NCBI GenBank assembly: GCA_038087015.1
Contig: JASBNA010000016.1
Location: 186,001 to 250,000 of the forward strand
Direction: 5' to 3'
Origin: Cerrena zonata
Taxonomy: Eukaryota; Basidiomycota; Agaricomycetes; Polyporales; Cerrenaceae
DNA: 64,000 nt
Shown here: piece after piece, positions 11,919 to 24,418 of the stretch
How positions within the stretch are numbered: the first letter of the stretch is position 1
How the letters are laid out: every line of letters begins with the position of its first letter
The notes under the pieces: generated by a model
Databases searched by the model: none
Told to the model about the DNA's origin: nothing
Seen by the model: only the letters and a program-made list of their open reading frames with translations
Program-made: the position numbers and the translations under genes

Positions 11919-12861
11919 CGATGCATACCACGCCGTATGTACATCTATCCTCCATCTTCATCTGTAACCATCAGTTTCAGCATAAGACAGGACCTGCAAT
12001 TGCCTGCCAAGAACTGCCATAGTGAGGATATTCCCACTCGGGCAGATCATGACAAGTAGGTACCGGTGTTATTTGATACACTCACCTAAGTACTCGTGAC
12101 ACAAGCTCAACTATCCCTCCGGCCATAAACTTAAGGTTGATCAATTCTCCTTGGGATTAGCCTGAGCCTACACTTACATGACACCATAGTGTATATACAA
12201 AGAAAGTGCGACGAACTGTTCGAGTTCAAGCTCAAGTTCAAGTTGGAGGAAGAGATGGAGTTCGGCAAATACCGATCACCGATTGCCGATAAACTTGAAC
12301 TTAGTAAACGAGCCTGAACGCTGCTACTTACCCCTTACGTTCAAGTTCTCCCCGTTATATCAAGCTGCAAGATATAAGTATTTCAAGAACAAAAAACACT
12401 CTAGTTCGACTGTCTGCTCCAAGTTACCCAGTACTATATTCCTAGCTGAACGTACTACTAGTAGTCGTGCCATTGATAAAGCTGCGGCACGGCATCTAGT
12501 TCAAACCTTAGCATGTTTCTCCTTAAGGAAGTCTGCTGTCTCAGCACGAACAGCCTCCAATAGGCACATGCGCATCACGATATGATATCAAGTTGTTAGC
12601 AACTCGGAAGTCTCTATCTTGGCACAGAATCTAGGAAGTATCTCTAAACGTAAAACACGAACCTTCTCACTAGGCTCGATCTCTCTGGTGATGGAGTTGA
12701 ATATATAGGTGCATCTCACATGCTATAGCTCCTTTCCCCGCGGGACTTCCCAAGACCAATGAGTCCGAAAGTTCTCATCGATAGACGTCCTCATGCCTCT
12801 TGTTTGGTTCTTTCTCTAGCTTTCTTGCTTTGTGGCCAGAAGCAATCTCCACGGTCTAGCC
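11919..12861. other. Intergenic region with a nested inverted repeat
   Basis: No convincing gene. A run of GTTCAAG-like hexamers lies at about 12,219-12,244. It forms an inverted repeat described separately. Confidence 0.35.
12234..12302. repeat. Nested inverted repeat
   Basis: Perfect 11-base arms, AAGTTCAAGTT at 12234-12244 and AACTTGAACTT at 12292-12302. They enclose a second pair, TCGGCAA at 12262-12268 and TTGCCGA at 12283-12289. The two stems are separated by an asymmetric bulge. It could fold as a hairpin; no target-site duplication or coding content was seen. Confidence 0.5.
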
Positions 12862-14158
12862 ATGTTGTCCCGCAACTATGTCTTTCGTCTACCGGACTCC
12901 GGAATATTCTGCTCCGCTAACCGCTACTTTCCGACGCAAGAGAGTGATACATATGAAGATGGTTTGACCTTGGTGTTCACACATTGTGCAAGTGCCCGTA
13001 AGCAAGGGCTGGAAGTTGTCTCTGACTCACTAACAAACTCTACATTAGACAAGGAGCAATGGGAACCAACCATCGAGAAGATATTTAGTCTTTCTGTTGA
13101 GACCCCGAACAGTATTTGTATCCGAGAAGCATGGTCTCTTGATTGTCCCAATCACGGAAACTCTGCAGAGTAAAATGAGGAGACTCTTAAGGCGGGGGAT
13201 TACTTCAGTGTGTAGCCATTTTCCTATTTTTACTCTGGTAGTATAGCTGAGAGATCTGTATGCAGCCATGAAGGGTTACGGAGAAGCGTTGCGCTACTTC
13301 CTTGAGTCCGAACTTGTCGCGGGACACACGATCGTTGCAATTGGTCATTCTGCAAGCACAGCTGCATGGTGGGATTTCTTCTAGCGTATTCAAGCTTTCA
13401 TTGTTGACAACTTGACAGGACCCTAGGATGCAGCTTCTACAGCAGTGTGTCGTTCAGAGCGGTAATATTCATTGAGTCAACTTTAGACTCCATCAAATCG
13501 ATGTCCTTGGATGACTCAAGCATCAATCAGTATTTGCTGAAACTTCAGGGTACTTTGCTGAGGAAAGATGCTTGGGACGATATCTCTTCTTTGTCCCAAT
13601 GGTTGAGAAAACAGTATCCATGGAAGTTGTGGGATCAGCGTGTACTTGATATATATCTGGTGATTAAACCCTCATTCTGCATTTTGATAAGCTAACACGG
13701 TATCGTAGAAACACGGTTTCAAGACTGTTGTACGAGGAGAGAAGCAGGTAATCATGCCGAAAATAAGTAAAATGCAGGAGGTTGGAGCATATCTCTACCA
13801 AGACCATATCGTGGCATTGGAGCAATTGTCCAAGCTATGCTCTAAATTCCCTGTGCACAGCGTATTTGTACAACGCTCAGAATTAATGTTAGTATTTTTC
13901 CGAAAAGCGGTTACTTTACTGATGATCATTTCTTCTAGCTCCAAGAGGGCTAGAGCCGTCCTTTGTGACAAGTCTGAAGGTCGTAACATGGCTTCCGTAA
14001 TGATTCTTCCGAAGGTTGGGCATTGGGTATGTTTCAACTTTTCCGTCCCCGTGGTTTGTCGACTTAATGTTTGTTAGTGTGTACAAGAGAAACCTGAATT
14101 GGTAGCGGAGGCAATATTTGGTATCCTCAATGCGCCCGTCGCCGAATCTCGATTATAA
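12862..14158 (+). pseudogene. Alpha/beta-hydrolase (LPX1-like) gene with an in-frame stop
   Basis: Spliced exons give the pattern of fungal alpha/beta hydrolases resembling peroxisomal LPX1: GLTLVFTHCASAHKEQWEPTIE, then REAWSLDCPNHG, the nucleophile elbow AIGHSAS, FIESTLDS, PWKLWDQRVLDIY, and LPKVGHW with the catalytic His. The family usually reads SAxLNEETL after CPNHG. Here the frame reads GNSAE, then TAA (13171-13173), then NEETLKAG, so one codon is now a stop. No plausible intron removes it. At the usual acid position the family has a form such as RNDL, whereas this gene reads RSEL. All other frames join cleanly through short introns. A truncated product, readthrough or sequence error are alternatives. 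Confidence 0.65.
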
Positions 14159-15626
14159 TGACGCAGTGCCGCATCGATCCACCTCGCCTATATCTATGGA
14201 TAGCATTCGAGCGGACTACTGTTATATATATGTTTTGTACATTGGCGCTATGACTAGCTACCCTCTTGACCGAAATTCCCTTGGTCTTTTCCACATTTGA
14301 AGCTGGCTGTCACGCACTGTACGAAAATATTAAAATTTTGAATTCTCAATATTAGGTTTGTTCTTTGTCAAGGGCATTCGGGATGGTTCACACCGTTGAG
14401 ACATGGGAGTGATTGTGAACACCAAGTTATTTGCAATGACCCTGAGATTGGAACTCAGTTGTGATTGGAGTTTCTCCGAAGAATCTTCATGGTGTAACAT
14501 CGTACTACTTTTAGAGAATACGGGGGCTCTCTAGCCTTTATGTTACAAAATTACCAAATAGCCGTATGAAACGATTGAAAAGTATTATAGGCTAGTTCCT
14601 CTAGCCGAGTAAAGTAACGCTATTAGACATGATTATCGTTACATATTAAATATTGTGCGTGATATACGTCCACCATTGCCCAAAGCAAATACTCGGGGCC
14701 GATTGTTCACTGATAGATTGTGGTGTAAACGCTCCTCCCAAGGATGTCTTGCCCAGACACTGATGCCAGCCAAACGCAAATGGGATTCAGTCGGCGCCCT
14801 GATTGATAGAGACAAGGCCCACTTTTGACATGCCGTGGGTAATGGCGATGAAATGACACAGATCCCATGCTCGTCGGCATGTTGAACTCAGAAATGCAGC
14901 TCAAGAGCGCACACAGCTTAAAAGTCACCGTAAAAGAGGGGCCCATGACACTCGCATCTGAAGAGTTTGGTACAACTTGGTGAATCGTGATTGTTTGGGA
15001 ACTTATGGTGCATTCTTGAATTACGGTCACTTGCGGTGATCGGCGTTCACCATTTTAAGACTATGTGGTAACCGAATCGGCGCCAGTGGGTCCAAGCAAC
15101 GGGTAGAACCGTCACGGTCACCATTCGCGCTGCTGAAAAGCCCTTTCAGACTCTCGTGGCTATACATAAATCTTGATGGACGCAATGGGTGTTTTGTCTC
15201 ATTTATATCTCGAGACAATTTCGGGTCTCCATTTCGTAAAGGCGCATCCAAGTTACTCAGTTCAAAGTTGCTACAAGTTCTGAACTGCAATTTGCGATCT
15301 TGCGAAAACAATTATTAGGTAACCCTTATGCTTCTCTTCCTAGCCACGATTCTCTGAAATCAGTTGAAACCGCTCTTCTACACCTGTGCATTCAGCGCTG
15401 TCGTTGGCATCTGCCAGGTTGAACTTAAACTTGTTTTCCAGGATCACGGATTCGGAGTGGCAGAGATCTGATGATCCCGGGCCTATCTTGGATTTTCATA
15501 TGGACCTGTTATGTCTCCCCGGCCTGAGCTCCCCTCGAGAGCTCCGAATGATATAAGCACTGTGCTTCCCTTCGATGAAAGGTCTTTGGCGTTCCTTCCC
15601 TTCTACAGTTCCTCACTTCATATGCC
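14159..15626. other. Intergenic region without recognised genes
   Basis: About 1.5 kb. Short open frames on the minus strand (14,707-15,311) have no splice pattern or family resemblance. The last part should hold the promoter of the DUF6534 gene. Confidence 0.35.
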
Positions 15627-17745
15627 ATGTCGGGAGTCCGAGTCGATAACACGCTCGGTGCAGGCTTCGTCAGCTGTATCTTTGTGGCAATGTGGGTCCC
15701 ATCAACTCTCGTTTTAGATCTGTGTATTGATCAAGCGGGTAGTTTGTATGGTATAACACTACTTCAATGTTTTATCTATGCGCAGAACTGTAAGAACGAC
15801 GCGAAGATTCTGAAGGGAACAGTGAGTATTTGACGATTATCGGATGGTTGTAGTGGTGGATTTCTGAAAATATATTTGATACGCAGGTGTTTGGTCTAGT
15901 GTCAGTTCAACGAAGTCATTGAGAATGTCACCTCGCTCAAGCCTAAATACGCAGAATACTGGATTCCCTCCACATGTTCTTTATAGCCTATGCGCTTTAT
16001 TGGTGAGTACCATTGCATTCTGATACGATGATTTGGTACGAAGTCATATCATGATAGGTACACGATCACGCACTACGACGATCCCCATATAGTGTCGGTT
16101 ATTCCTTGGTATGACTTCTATCTCTCACTGCTAATGCTCGGTGAGTTAACTAAGAACCAAAAACCAGGATGATACCGGTAAGTTTCTCGCATGTTTGATA
16201 TCTATTAGACTTGGAATTAATCTTGTTGGGCTGTCTTTTGCAGGTCGGTGTACTAATTCTGACTGTAAGCTCAAATTTCCTGCACTCGTTCATTATATAA
16301 CCTCATTGTCTATTCAGCCAATTAATGATGGAATCATTCGTCTGTACGTTGCCGTTTCATGGCGGTAGACTTGCTCCCCTCTAACAGCGAACAACAGATG
16401 GTTCCTATATCGTATTTGGATTCGTAAGGGTTTAGATATTCGTCATGATGATCCTGCTGTGATAACACCGCTTGTAGTGAGTGAAAGCAACCGTATACTT
16501 GTCTCTGCTTTGGTAGGTTCTGAACATTTGCCGTAAAGTGTCTTGCTGATCGAAGGTACTTTAGGGGTTGCTTTCTTTCGGAGTGCTAGGTATGTTCTTG
16601 ATATTTTCAACGAGGTAGTATCAGGGCCCTTACCTTATCATGTCATAGGAATTGGTGTAGGTAAGCACTCGGTAGTTCTTTGCATGGATCTGAGACCTCA
16701 TATTTGAATAGGATTTGGCTGTAAGGGGTAAGTAAATTATCCATATCTTATGGTTGTCGATGCCAACCGGCTTTTGCATCAGAACCACACTCAAGACTTT
16801 CCCAGAATTCGCGAAGTTTTCGGTGAGTGAGATATAGTTCCGGTCGTCACTAGCCCTATTCACGCTATAATTCTGTGTAGTGGATATTGTATGTAGGTCT
16901 CGGCATGCTAATGTTTGTCGATGTATGTATGGCGGGAACTCTTGTCTGGTTGCTGTACCGAAAACGTCTGACTGTTGTTAGCAAACGGTAAGATATTTTC
17001 GGTCCCTCGTCCTCTGTCGGCGTGCTCAATTATGGACATTAGGACCGACTCCGTGATTAATACTATTATGGCCTACATCATACACACCGGTCTACTGACA
17101 AGGTATGTTCCAACCTTTTACCGTTGACATAGCTGTCACTCAACCTCGTTACCAGTGTGTTGACCATATCATGTTTCATCACGGCAAGTCCCTCAAGAAT
17201 TGTCTCAAGTTGACGTTGTTGAGTAAGTAAATATAGTATGCCACGATGCCGAAAAACTATGTTTTCCTTGCTTGTGAGTAATCACGATGGTATCAAGGGT
17301 CGTTTTTTCTTCCTAACAGTGATCCTTCATCAGTATACTTCCCCCAAAGCAAATGTGAGTCTCGATTTGATCAGCGAAAAATACATCGCTCAACGACTGT
17401 CTCAGTATATCTCAACTCGTTCTTGGCATCGTGAGTAGGAATCATTTCTTCTCTACTTCTCGTGTAACTTATCATTTTACCAGACTTAATGCCCGAGAGT
17501 CTTTGAAACGCGAGATGCAACCAGATCCTATGCAGCGACTTTCATGGCCACGGTCATCGCTCAGAGAAAATCCCCGCAACTCGCCGATTGTTTTCAAGCA
17601 ACCGAACTCTTTGCCGATTGCAATGATCAGCAATAAAACGACGGAGACTCGAGATCAGGGCTCGTCAGCCTCATCACTGACAGGCCGAGATTGGCAAGCG
17701 ACAGTATCTGTCGAAAGGGAGGTTTTTGTTACATGCGACCCATAA
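15627..17745 (+). CDS. DUF6534-type seven-transmembrane protein
   Basis: A multi-pass membrane protein of a family greatly expanded in Agaricomycetes; function unknown. The N-terminus MSGVRVDNTLGAGFVSCIFVA, then LYGITLLQCFIYAQNCKND, HMFFIAYALYWYTITHYDDP and SVIPW are hallmarks of the family. A later exon carries GLGMLMFVDVCMAGTLVWLLYRKR, followed by TDSVINTIMAYIIHTGLLTS. The end is LNARESLKREM plus a Ser-rich cytoplasmic tail stopping at 17743-17745. I followed the first six joins by hand and they stay in frame, through about ten introns in total. Exact limits of the middle exons around 16,500-16,870 are less certain. Confidence 0.8.
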
Positions 17746-18360
17746 TGACTAGATGACCTTCTTTACGTCTTTCGGCTGAGCCCGTACTATCTACATATAA
17801 GATGCTAGATGTATTCATGGATCTGAGGTAACCGGATATTGTGTATCTATAGTTAATGTATTCATGCAGAGTAGCACTTTGAACTTACGTTGCGTACGCA
17901 CCACTCCATTATCATTATCGGCCATATACGATTTACAATTAGTTGATGTATTGGATGGCCGGTGTATATATATCAGTCTTAAGTTACAAAGCAACTCATT
18001 AAGGCATTCGAGCTGGAAGGATGCATTGTAGCCGAGGCTGTGGACAACAGAGATTGATCAACAAAGCGCGTTCAGGTGAAGATCATGAACTAGATCCGAT
18101 TCAATAATGACTCCGGGGCGAGGGAAGGAATGTTGATAGTTTAACGGGCCGCTACAGGGATCACATCCCGTTGACGGTAGAACATGTAGCCCGCGCTCCC
18201 CGACAGTGATCTTTGCAATATCTAGTTGCGAATTTATTGGACGATGTCATCGGTGTCTGTCTGAGCCAAAATAAGTAGATGCAAATAACATAGAGACCGT
18301 GTTAACTTACAAAATGATATAAAGGATACCATTGACGAATGGAGAGACTGATAAATCATG
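17746..18360. other. Intergenic, convergent 3' ends
   Basis: Lies between the convergent DUF6534 and Dus2 genes. AT-rich pieces and no recognised gene. Confidence 0.35.
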
Positions 18361-20011
18361 TCAAAGAGTCAGTGCGGACACCTCCCTTGACAAGGGCTGT
18401 GGGGTTGGTGTCGGTGTATCAGCGTCCTTGCCGGACACACAAGCAGGGAGCGGGATCCTCATGTCATTCGCTGGACCAAATGGGGCAAGAAGTAAGGCTG
18501 GATTTGGCGACGTCGAACTCGCCAGAGGGGTTCTTAGTATTTCCAGTTCTTGTGATGGCTGCGCGTCCGATTCGGAAATAGTATCGGGTTGTGTTTGTGG
18601 CTGGGACCTAACAGACGCTTCCCTCTCCTTTCGTTTCTCGTTCAAGATTAGCCATTCCGGATCTTCAAGTTGATAAACAGGTCGCCTGTCTCGCCTTGAG
18701 TCAATACTTTTGACAATTTGTACGAAATCTTCTGCATCATCGCCTGGTGTAAGGAGATCGCTCAAGTCATCAAACCCTTTTGCCTTGATGATCTTTTCCT
18801 TGATGCTTTTCATCTCCGATTTGTTGCCATGAACGTGTGCGCCCTTGAACTGCGTGGTACAGAATTTCGTCAGGGACCAATGGTTTCCTATGTGTCGGGC
18901 CTGTACCAAAAGGAGCATAGGTCAATACGGGTATTTGAATGTTGAGGATGACATACATACCACACGGATGTAAGATGGATAGAATGATTTCTCAAGATCT
19001 GTCAGTGGCTCAGGCGAAAAGCAGGTCGGGTTGGCCTCCGCAGCTGTTGCAATCATGGCAGAATGTGCACCTAGGTTACGGGTGAGGATTATAGGCATGT
19101 GTTAGAGGCTTAGAAACTAACCTGTCATCTTTCGTATCCGTTTCGCATCTTCCCAACCTACACAATCTCCATTTTCAATGATGGCGATACCCTTTCCCAT
19201 TCCCTCAACAAACTGAACAATTTCCTCGAGACGTTCCACTCTTGCTTTTTCTCGAGGCCGCATATTCCTTGTTCGACAATGTACGGTCAAGGCGTTGATA
19301 CCAGTATTCGCGATTCGTTCTACCAATTTCAGTGTATCCTCCTGAGAGGGCAGGAGTCGGATTTTGCAGGATAAGCTAATTTCTGACGGGAGGGCAGTAC
19401 GTAGAGCGGTTAGGATACCGCAAAGGAGGTCGGGATTGGTCAAGAGAGCAGCACCCATCCCAGCGTGGGTCGAAAATGGCTTTGGGCACCCGCAATTGAG
19501 GTCAAATCCAGCGACATCTTGCATGACTGTTTTTGCTGCTTGAACTGCAAGTTCGGGATCTGCTGAGCCGATCTGGTAAATGAGGTAAGGCTTTTCGACT
19601 GGGTGTGTTTGAAAGATCGCCTTTGTTTTGCCATTGTACGAGACAGTCCCGGTGACAGCTATAGTGCTATTATATCAAAAAAAGTGTTTATGTCAGAGTG
19701 AACACTACGTACGATCGACCATTCGTTCTGAGTGCAAAATGGCTTTGTCAACTATTTCTGGACCCCATACCAATGTCGCTCCATGTTTGAGCGCAAACAG
19801 TCGAGTCGGCACTATAAATTCGGAATGAAGCACATCAATATATCACCGAAACAAGAAACGCACATGCGCCCGATCTAACCATAGGTGCAAGCATGACTCC
19901 ATCTTTATAATCCTGCGGTGTCAAGGGTGCAAAATCAAGCCTGGGTCGTTTTGCTAGGCGTGGGGACGTGCTATCGAGTGCGGGAGAAGATGAACGAGAA
20001 CGGCGGGACAT
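18361..20011 (-). CDS. DUS2: tRNA-dihydrouridine(20) synthase, Dus2 family
   Basis: Flavoenzyme that reduces uridine-20 in the tRNA D-loop using NAD(P)H. The N-terminus is MSRRSRSSSP, basic and Ser-rich, followed by GVMLAPMVRSG, the FMN-barrel entry. Next come DVAGFDLNCGCPKPFSTHAGMGAALL (the conserved NCGCP with the catalytic Cys), LSCKIRLLPS, LTVHCRTRNMRPRE and IIENGDCVGWEDA, all in Dus2 order. The C-terminal extension holds the small helical domain (LTKFCTTQFKG). About six introns. The start is the ATG at 20009-20011; an in-frame upstream stretch has no better ATG. Ends at 18361-18363. Frame intact. Confidence 0.9.
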
Positions 20012-21676
20012 TTTACAAATAATGCTAGACAATCGGGTGTTGAGTTGGAAGCTGAAGTTGTAGAGCATCAGCTTCCGGGTGTTGTATCTTCTAAAGATGG
20101 GTCTGAAATATGATATGTTGATGAATAAAGTTGGAGGAATATGTTAGTAAGGACTCGGAGTAAGATCCTCCAGAAATATTAATGTCGATCATATTGCTCA
20201 CATATAGTATATACACTGGTATGTACTTGTATTATGTGACTTAGTATGCCAGGTAAAGCTGTATGTTAGTATTACATAATTGAAGCACTTCGTCATGCCA
20301 GCGCTTCGTCTTCAATCACCTCTGTGACTTCAATCCATTAAAATCCATTTTTCACATGATACTACAGTACTTAGTCCTTTTAGACTAGTCAGGATGAGGA
20401 TGAGGTCAATACGTATCACTCTAACCACACTCCTCCTACCATCTAGCCAGTGACAATCCTTCTCAGCGTACGGCATCCTTTGATGGAGACTCAGTTGCGC
20501 ATAACTCGGAGACGGAGGGGCCGATTTATCATCTAGCCCACACCAATGTCCCTCTCAACTTACCCTTTGTTTCGTGGATAGGGAGACAACTATCACTCAT
20601 GTTCACCTCCACTAAAAATAATCCTATCTCTTCTCTAGATATCATCAGTTATGATACACCATATGCATATTTACATCTGGATCCGATCCCTTCTTCGAGG
20701 ATATCGACCCCATCCGATTCCGCGCAAGATAAAGATTCTTTAGTGCCGCTTGAAACGCAGCTAGATGGGGGAGTGGTGACTGTGTAACAGTGAGTTAGCC
20801 TATAGTAACTCACTCAAGCTCGGGACGCTCACTGATCGCTGTTTGCTTTGCTTATGGTCTGAGGATAACTTGCTAATTATTCATACACTTCTCTAGCATA
20901 TATCTTCGAAATAATCTCAATTCAAACATACCATGTTTCCAGCGCACTTATTCTTTCTATTTTAGTGGTCATATCGAAAGGAGTACATGCGGAAATGTAG
21001 TGTTTTGTAGGGCTTCTAGCACATATCGATAATGTAATACGCCTAGAAGGTCTCACTCATGCGAGGACATTGAATGACTGCAGCTCAGTAACATGTAAGC
21101 AACTAAGTATATTCTGAACGGCGTTGCTGCGTGGCGCCTGGCACGGAGATGTGAACGTTATGCGAACGATGTCAGCGTGAAGCTCCACTTCTTCGAACCA
21201 CAAAACATGTTTCGGTCGCAGTCACGAATGCTAGGCTGTCATACCCATAGCTTTCTCCTCATCGTCGACGACGAGTTCAGTCTCATTGCGACTACCCACT
21301 GTCTCGACTACTCCGAGGTTGCTGCAGCAATATACGGCAACCCCTGACAGTAATTGATCCTTCGTGTATTCTCTCCCTGTGGTTACTGGACCCTTATTTC
21401 AAAACCTCGCGTACGCCGTGTCTATCTCGGAGCTCACACTTTAGTCCAGTTACGAGAGCGTGCTATCGTCCCAGGAGGTCACGCACGCCAGAAGTGATCG
21501 GGTGCTTTCCATCACTATCCTTTATACACTCAAGCTTCGTCGCGAACCATTCCAGTCGTCCACTTTCCCATCTCTTCACGCCGGTCGCTCTCTCTTCCAA
21601 CCAGTTTCGGTGGAAACTGGGCCTCCGAGACGTTTGAAGAGCCGTCTAGGCTCTCAAGAACGGGATCGTTACTACA
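20012..21676. other. Long intergenic region
   Basis: About 1.66 kb holding the Dus2 promoter side and the NIPA promoter side. One open frame of some 110 codons is described separately. No tRNA or repeat is seen. Confidence 0.35.
20447..20787 (+). other. Unassigned open frame, possible gene remnant
   Basis: After a splice-acceptor-like CTAG at about 20443-20446 the frame stays open for about 110 codons and ends in GGVVTV and a stop at 20785-20787. Pieces such as LNLPFVSWIGRQLSLMF and YDTPYAYLHLDPIP look protein-like rather than random. I found no upstream exon with a start and do not recognise a family. It may be the last exon of a lost gene or chance. Confidence 0.25.
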
Positions 21677-24060
21677 ATGTCGGAGTCGTCGGGTCTTTCT
21701 CAACCACCTCAGTATCGCCCGTAAGTCTATTGTATCACTCGTTCGAACTTTACAGAGATAACACGCCCTGTAGTATCGGTGTTGTACTTGCTGTTGGCTC
21801 AGGACTTCTCATCGGTTCCTCGTTCGTCTTCAAGAAGAAAGGATTGTTGAGTTCGCAGAATGGGCAAGCAGCTGGAGAGGGTGTTGCCTATCTTAAGTCG
21901 GTGCGTTTTGTCTGTAGCTTCTTCGACTATCCATCGACTGATAAACTCGCTTCCTAGCCGATGTGGTGGACTGGTATGATTATTATGATTCTTGGCGAAC
22001 TGTGTAATTTTGCTGCCTATGCCTTCGTCGAGGCTATCATTGTCGTAAGTGTTCTCTTCGTCAGCCATATATCGTTTCCCGACATATCGTCAGACTCCAA
22101 TGGGTGCACTATCTGTGGTTATCTCAGCCCTCCTGTCGCATTTCTTCCTGGGCGAGAAATTATCTTTATTTGGGTGGATCTCTCTATTCAATGCCTCTTG
22201 GGCTCAGCCATTCTTGCGTTAAATGGTCCGGAAGAGCAAAGTGTCAATACAATCATCGAATTCCGCAAGCTTTTTGTGACACCATGGTTCCTCTCGTATG
22301 GTGGTGTTGTCATTGTCGTCGCCATATTTCTTGCGGTCTATGCCGCTCCGAAGTGGGGTCAGAAGAGTATGCTTCCTTGTAAGTGTGGCTTTGTGTTATA
22401 TTTGAGCCTGACTAACTTTCCGAACAGACATAGGCGTATGTAGTCTCATTGGAGGTCTCAGTGTCAGCTGTACACAGGGTCTCGGTGCTTGTATATTAAC
22501 GTCCATACGAGGGGAAAATCAGGTTCGTCGGACAGTTCACTTATGGTCAAGTTATTGCTGAGAAATAGTGATATAGTTCAAGAATTGGTTCATTTATTTT
22601 CTACTCATATTCGTTATTGTAACTTTGCGTAGGTTGCTGAGACTATTTACTACTGGCGATACACTTACGGAAAACCAGTAGTTACTGAGATTTACTATTT
22701 GAATATCGCTTTGGCCATGTTCAATACCGGTATGTCCTTTATCCCTAATTGAAACACGTTTTTAAACTCATTGTTCCGTCTCTAGCGATGGGTACGTCAC
22801 TTATACAGCTGATCTCTGTACAGAAACTAACATGCGTGGTTTAGTCACACCCACATACTACGTTACATGTGAGTCTCCTATCTCCTATAATCTCTCATAT
22901 CAGCCCTAACATCCCTCCAGTCACTTTTTGTACTCTTGTGACATCTATTGTACGTGGACTCGTTGACAACCCATCTTACGAGGTCGTGATTTTATACTCT
23001 AGATCTTGTATAAAGGCCTCAAAGCCAGCGCATCACAAATTATCACGATCGTTCTCGCCTTTTTAGTCATCTGCACAGGGATCTTCATCCTCCAGATGTC
23101 TAAAGTTGATCCGAGGAAATTATCTAACGTTAGTGCCACATACTCCACCCGTTTTTGACGATTATTTATCTCGAGGTTTACCAGGTCGATGAACACACAA
23201 CCTTACTGTTGGAAGTCGCCAAACAAGAGGTTGATCCTATGGCAACTCGATCAGCTGAAATGAGAAGATCCTCGACCCTTCGTTCACGCCGCTCGCATAG
23301 GTCCATGGGACGAACGTCCTCAGGTTCTGCTACCAGAACTTCTAATACTTCACATCATAGTCCAGTACGATCCGACTCAATCCACACTATCCCTCGATCC
23401 GAACCAATTGACGAAATTGAGGAAGACGAGCCCTTGGATGAACTTGAGGAGACTCGTCATATCGTCGAGAGGACAGAAGAACCTGGTATGGACTCCCTAC
23501 GGGGTGTCGCAGGTGCCATTGGGACTATCATCCGTGCTCGTCGAAGGGCCAGGGAGCTATCGGCCATGAGTGCTGCTCGTAGTCGAACCTCATCTGAAGG
23601 GGCTAGCATTCACGATGATAGTGCACTTCGAAGCGTAGGCTCTCGAGGGAGCACTGGTTCTGGTCGTCCTACTCACTGGTTCCAAGGACTGTGGAGTAAC
23701 CGACCTAGTCAATTCCGGAGTATGGATGACCTTGAATCTGAGAAGCAAGCACACCCCGCTAACTCGATTGATGTGGAGAAAGGAAATGTGGAGAAGGTAG
23801 AGGTTGTTGCGTCCCCACTCCAAGAAAGTCCAGATTCGGTGTCGGTGTCGACAGAGCATGTCTCAGGACTCCCTCAAGTACAAGGTCGGATGTCCACCTC
23901 CATGCGTGCAACTACCGCACCTTCTCTCAGGAGTGTTATTTCCGATGGAAGAGCACGGACGTCTTCCGTGGTGCATTTCGAAGATACCAGGTCCATGTCG
24001 GCCCCGTTGATACCCTCGTCTCGCAGTTTGGATACTAAATCGGAGGAGCAAGGGCAATAG
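21677..24060 (+). CDS. NIPA-type magnesium transporter with apparent internal frameshift
   Basis: A multi-pass membrane protein of the NIPA (DUF803) magnesium transporter family. It begins MSESSGLSQPPQYRP, then GSSFVFKKKGLL, MWWTGMIIMILGELCNFAAYAFVEAIIV, TPMGALSVVISALLSHFFLGEK, SVCSLIGGLSVSCTQGLGA-like text (here GVCSLIGGLSVSCTQGLGA), VTEIYYLNIALAMFNTA and LQMSKVDPRKLS. A long Ser/Arg/Glu-rich cytoplasmic tail follows to the stop at 24058-24060. Around 22,170-22,190 the frame must change: LSLFGW is in one frame, while LSIQCLLGSAILALNGPEEQ continues in another. No GT-AG intron of suitable length repairs this. All other joins are in frame. It is either a disrupted gene or a one-base sequence error. 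Confidence 0.82.
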
Positions 24061-24418
24061 ACACTTCTTGTATTCGATAACGCATTTTGGATTAGTTCTA
24101 TACTACTTGTTAATGCCGTGAAAATTGTTGTCTGATTACTTGCACTTTCGTGTCAGTGGGGGTCCCGTACGGGATGACAGGCGCTTGTTCCAACAACTAC
24201 TTGCGAGCTGAGCATTTAGCGACGCTTGTCTACTATATACCACGTTCATCACCTACCGTGTCTCGGAATTATACCCTCACTGGACATATTACTTCGTGTT
24301 GCTCAGCTTCGGACATATAAACTGCCTTAAATTGATTGTGCTTCCTGGATGCTTAGAGCCTAAACGTTGCTACTACCGTGACCATTACTCCTGGCCTTAA
24401 ATACTAAACACCGCAGAA
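24061..24418. promoter_or_regulatory. Intergenic, presumed Exo84 promoter
   Basis: About 360 bases between the NIPA stop and the Exo84 start, both on the plus strand. No distinct element is recognised. Confidence 0.35.

Noticed and set aside
13376..13447. Apparent second frameshift in the alpha/beta hydrolase after GHSAS
   Set aside because: Using the acceptor CTACAG ending at 13442 restores the frame, so only the TAA at 13171-13173 remains as a lesion.
14707..15311. Two minus-strand open frames of about 100 codons
   Set aside because: Adjacent short frames without splice signals or recognisable residues; treated as chance.
22620..22685. Apparent stop after FLLIFVIVTLR in the NIPA gene
   Set aside because: A GTAGGT...CCAG intron removes it and gives VTEIYYLNIALAMF, as expected for the family.
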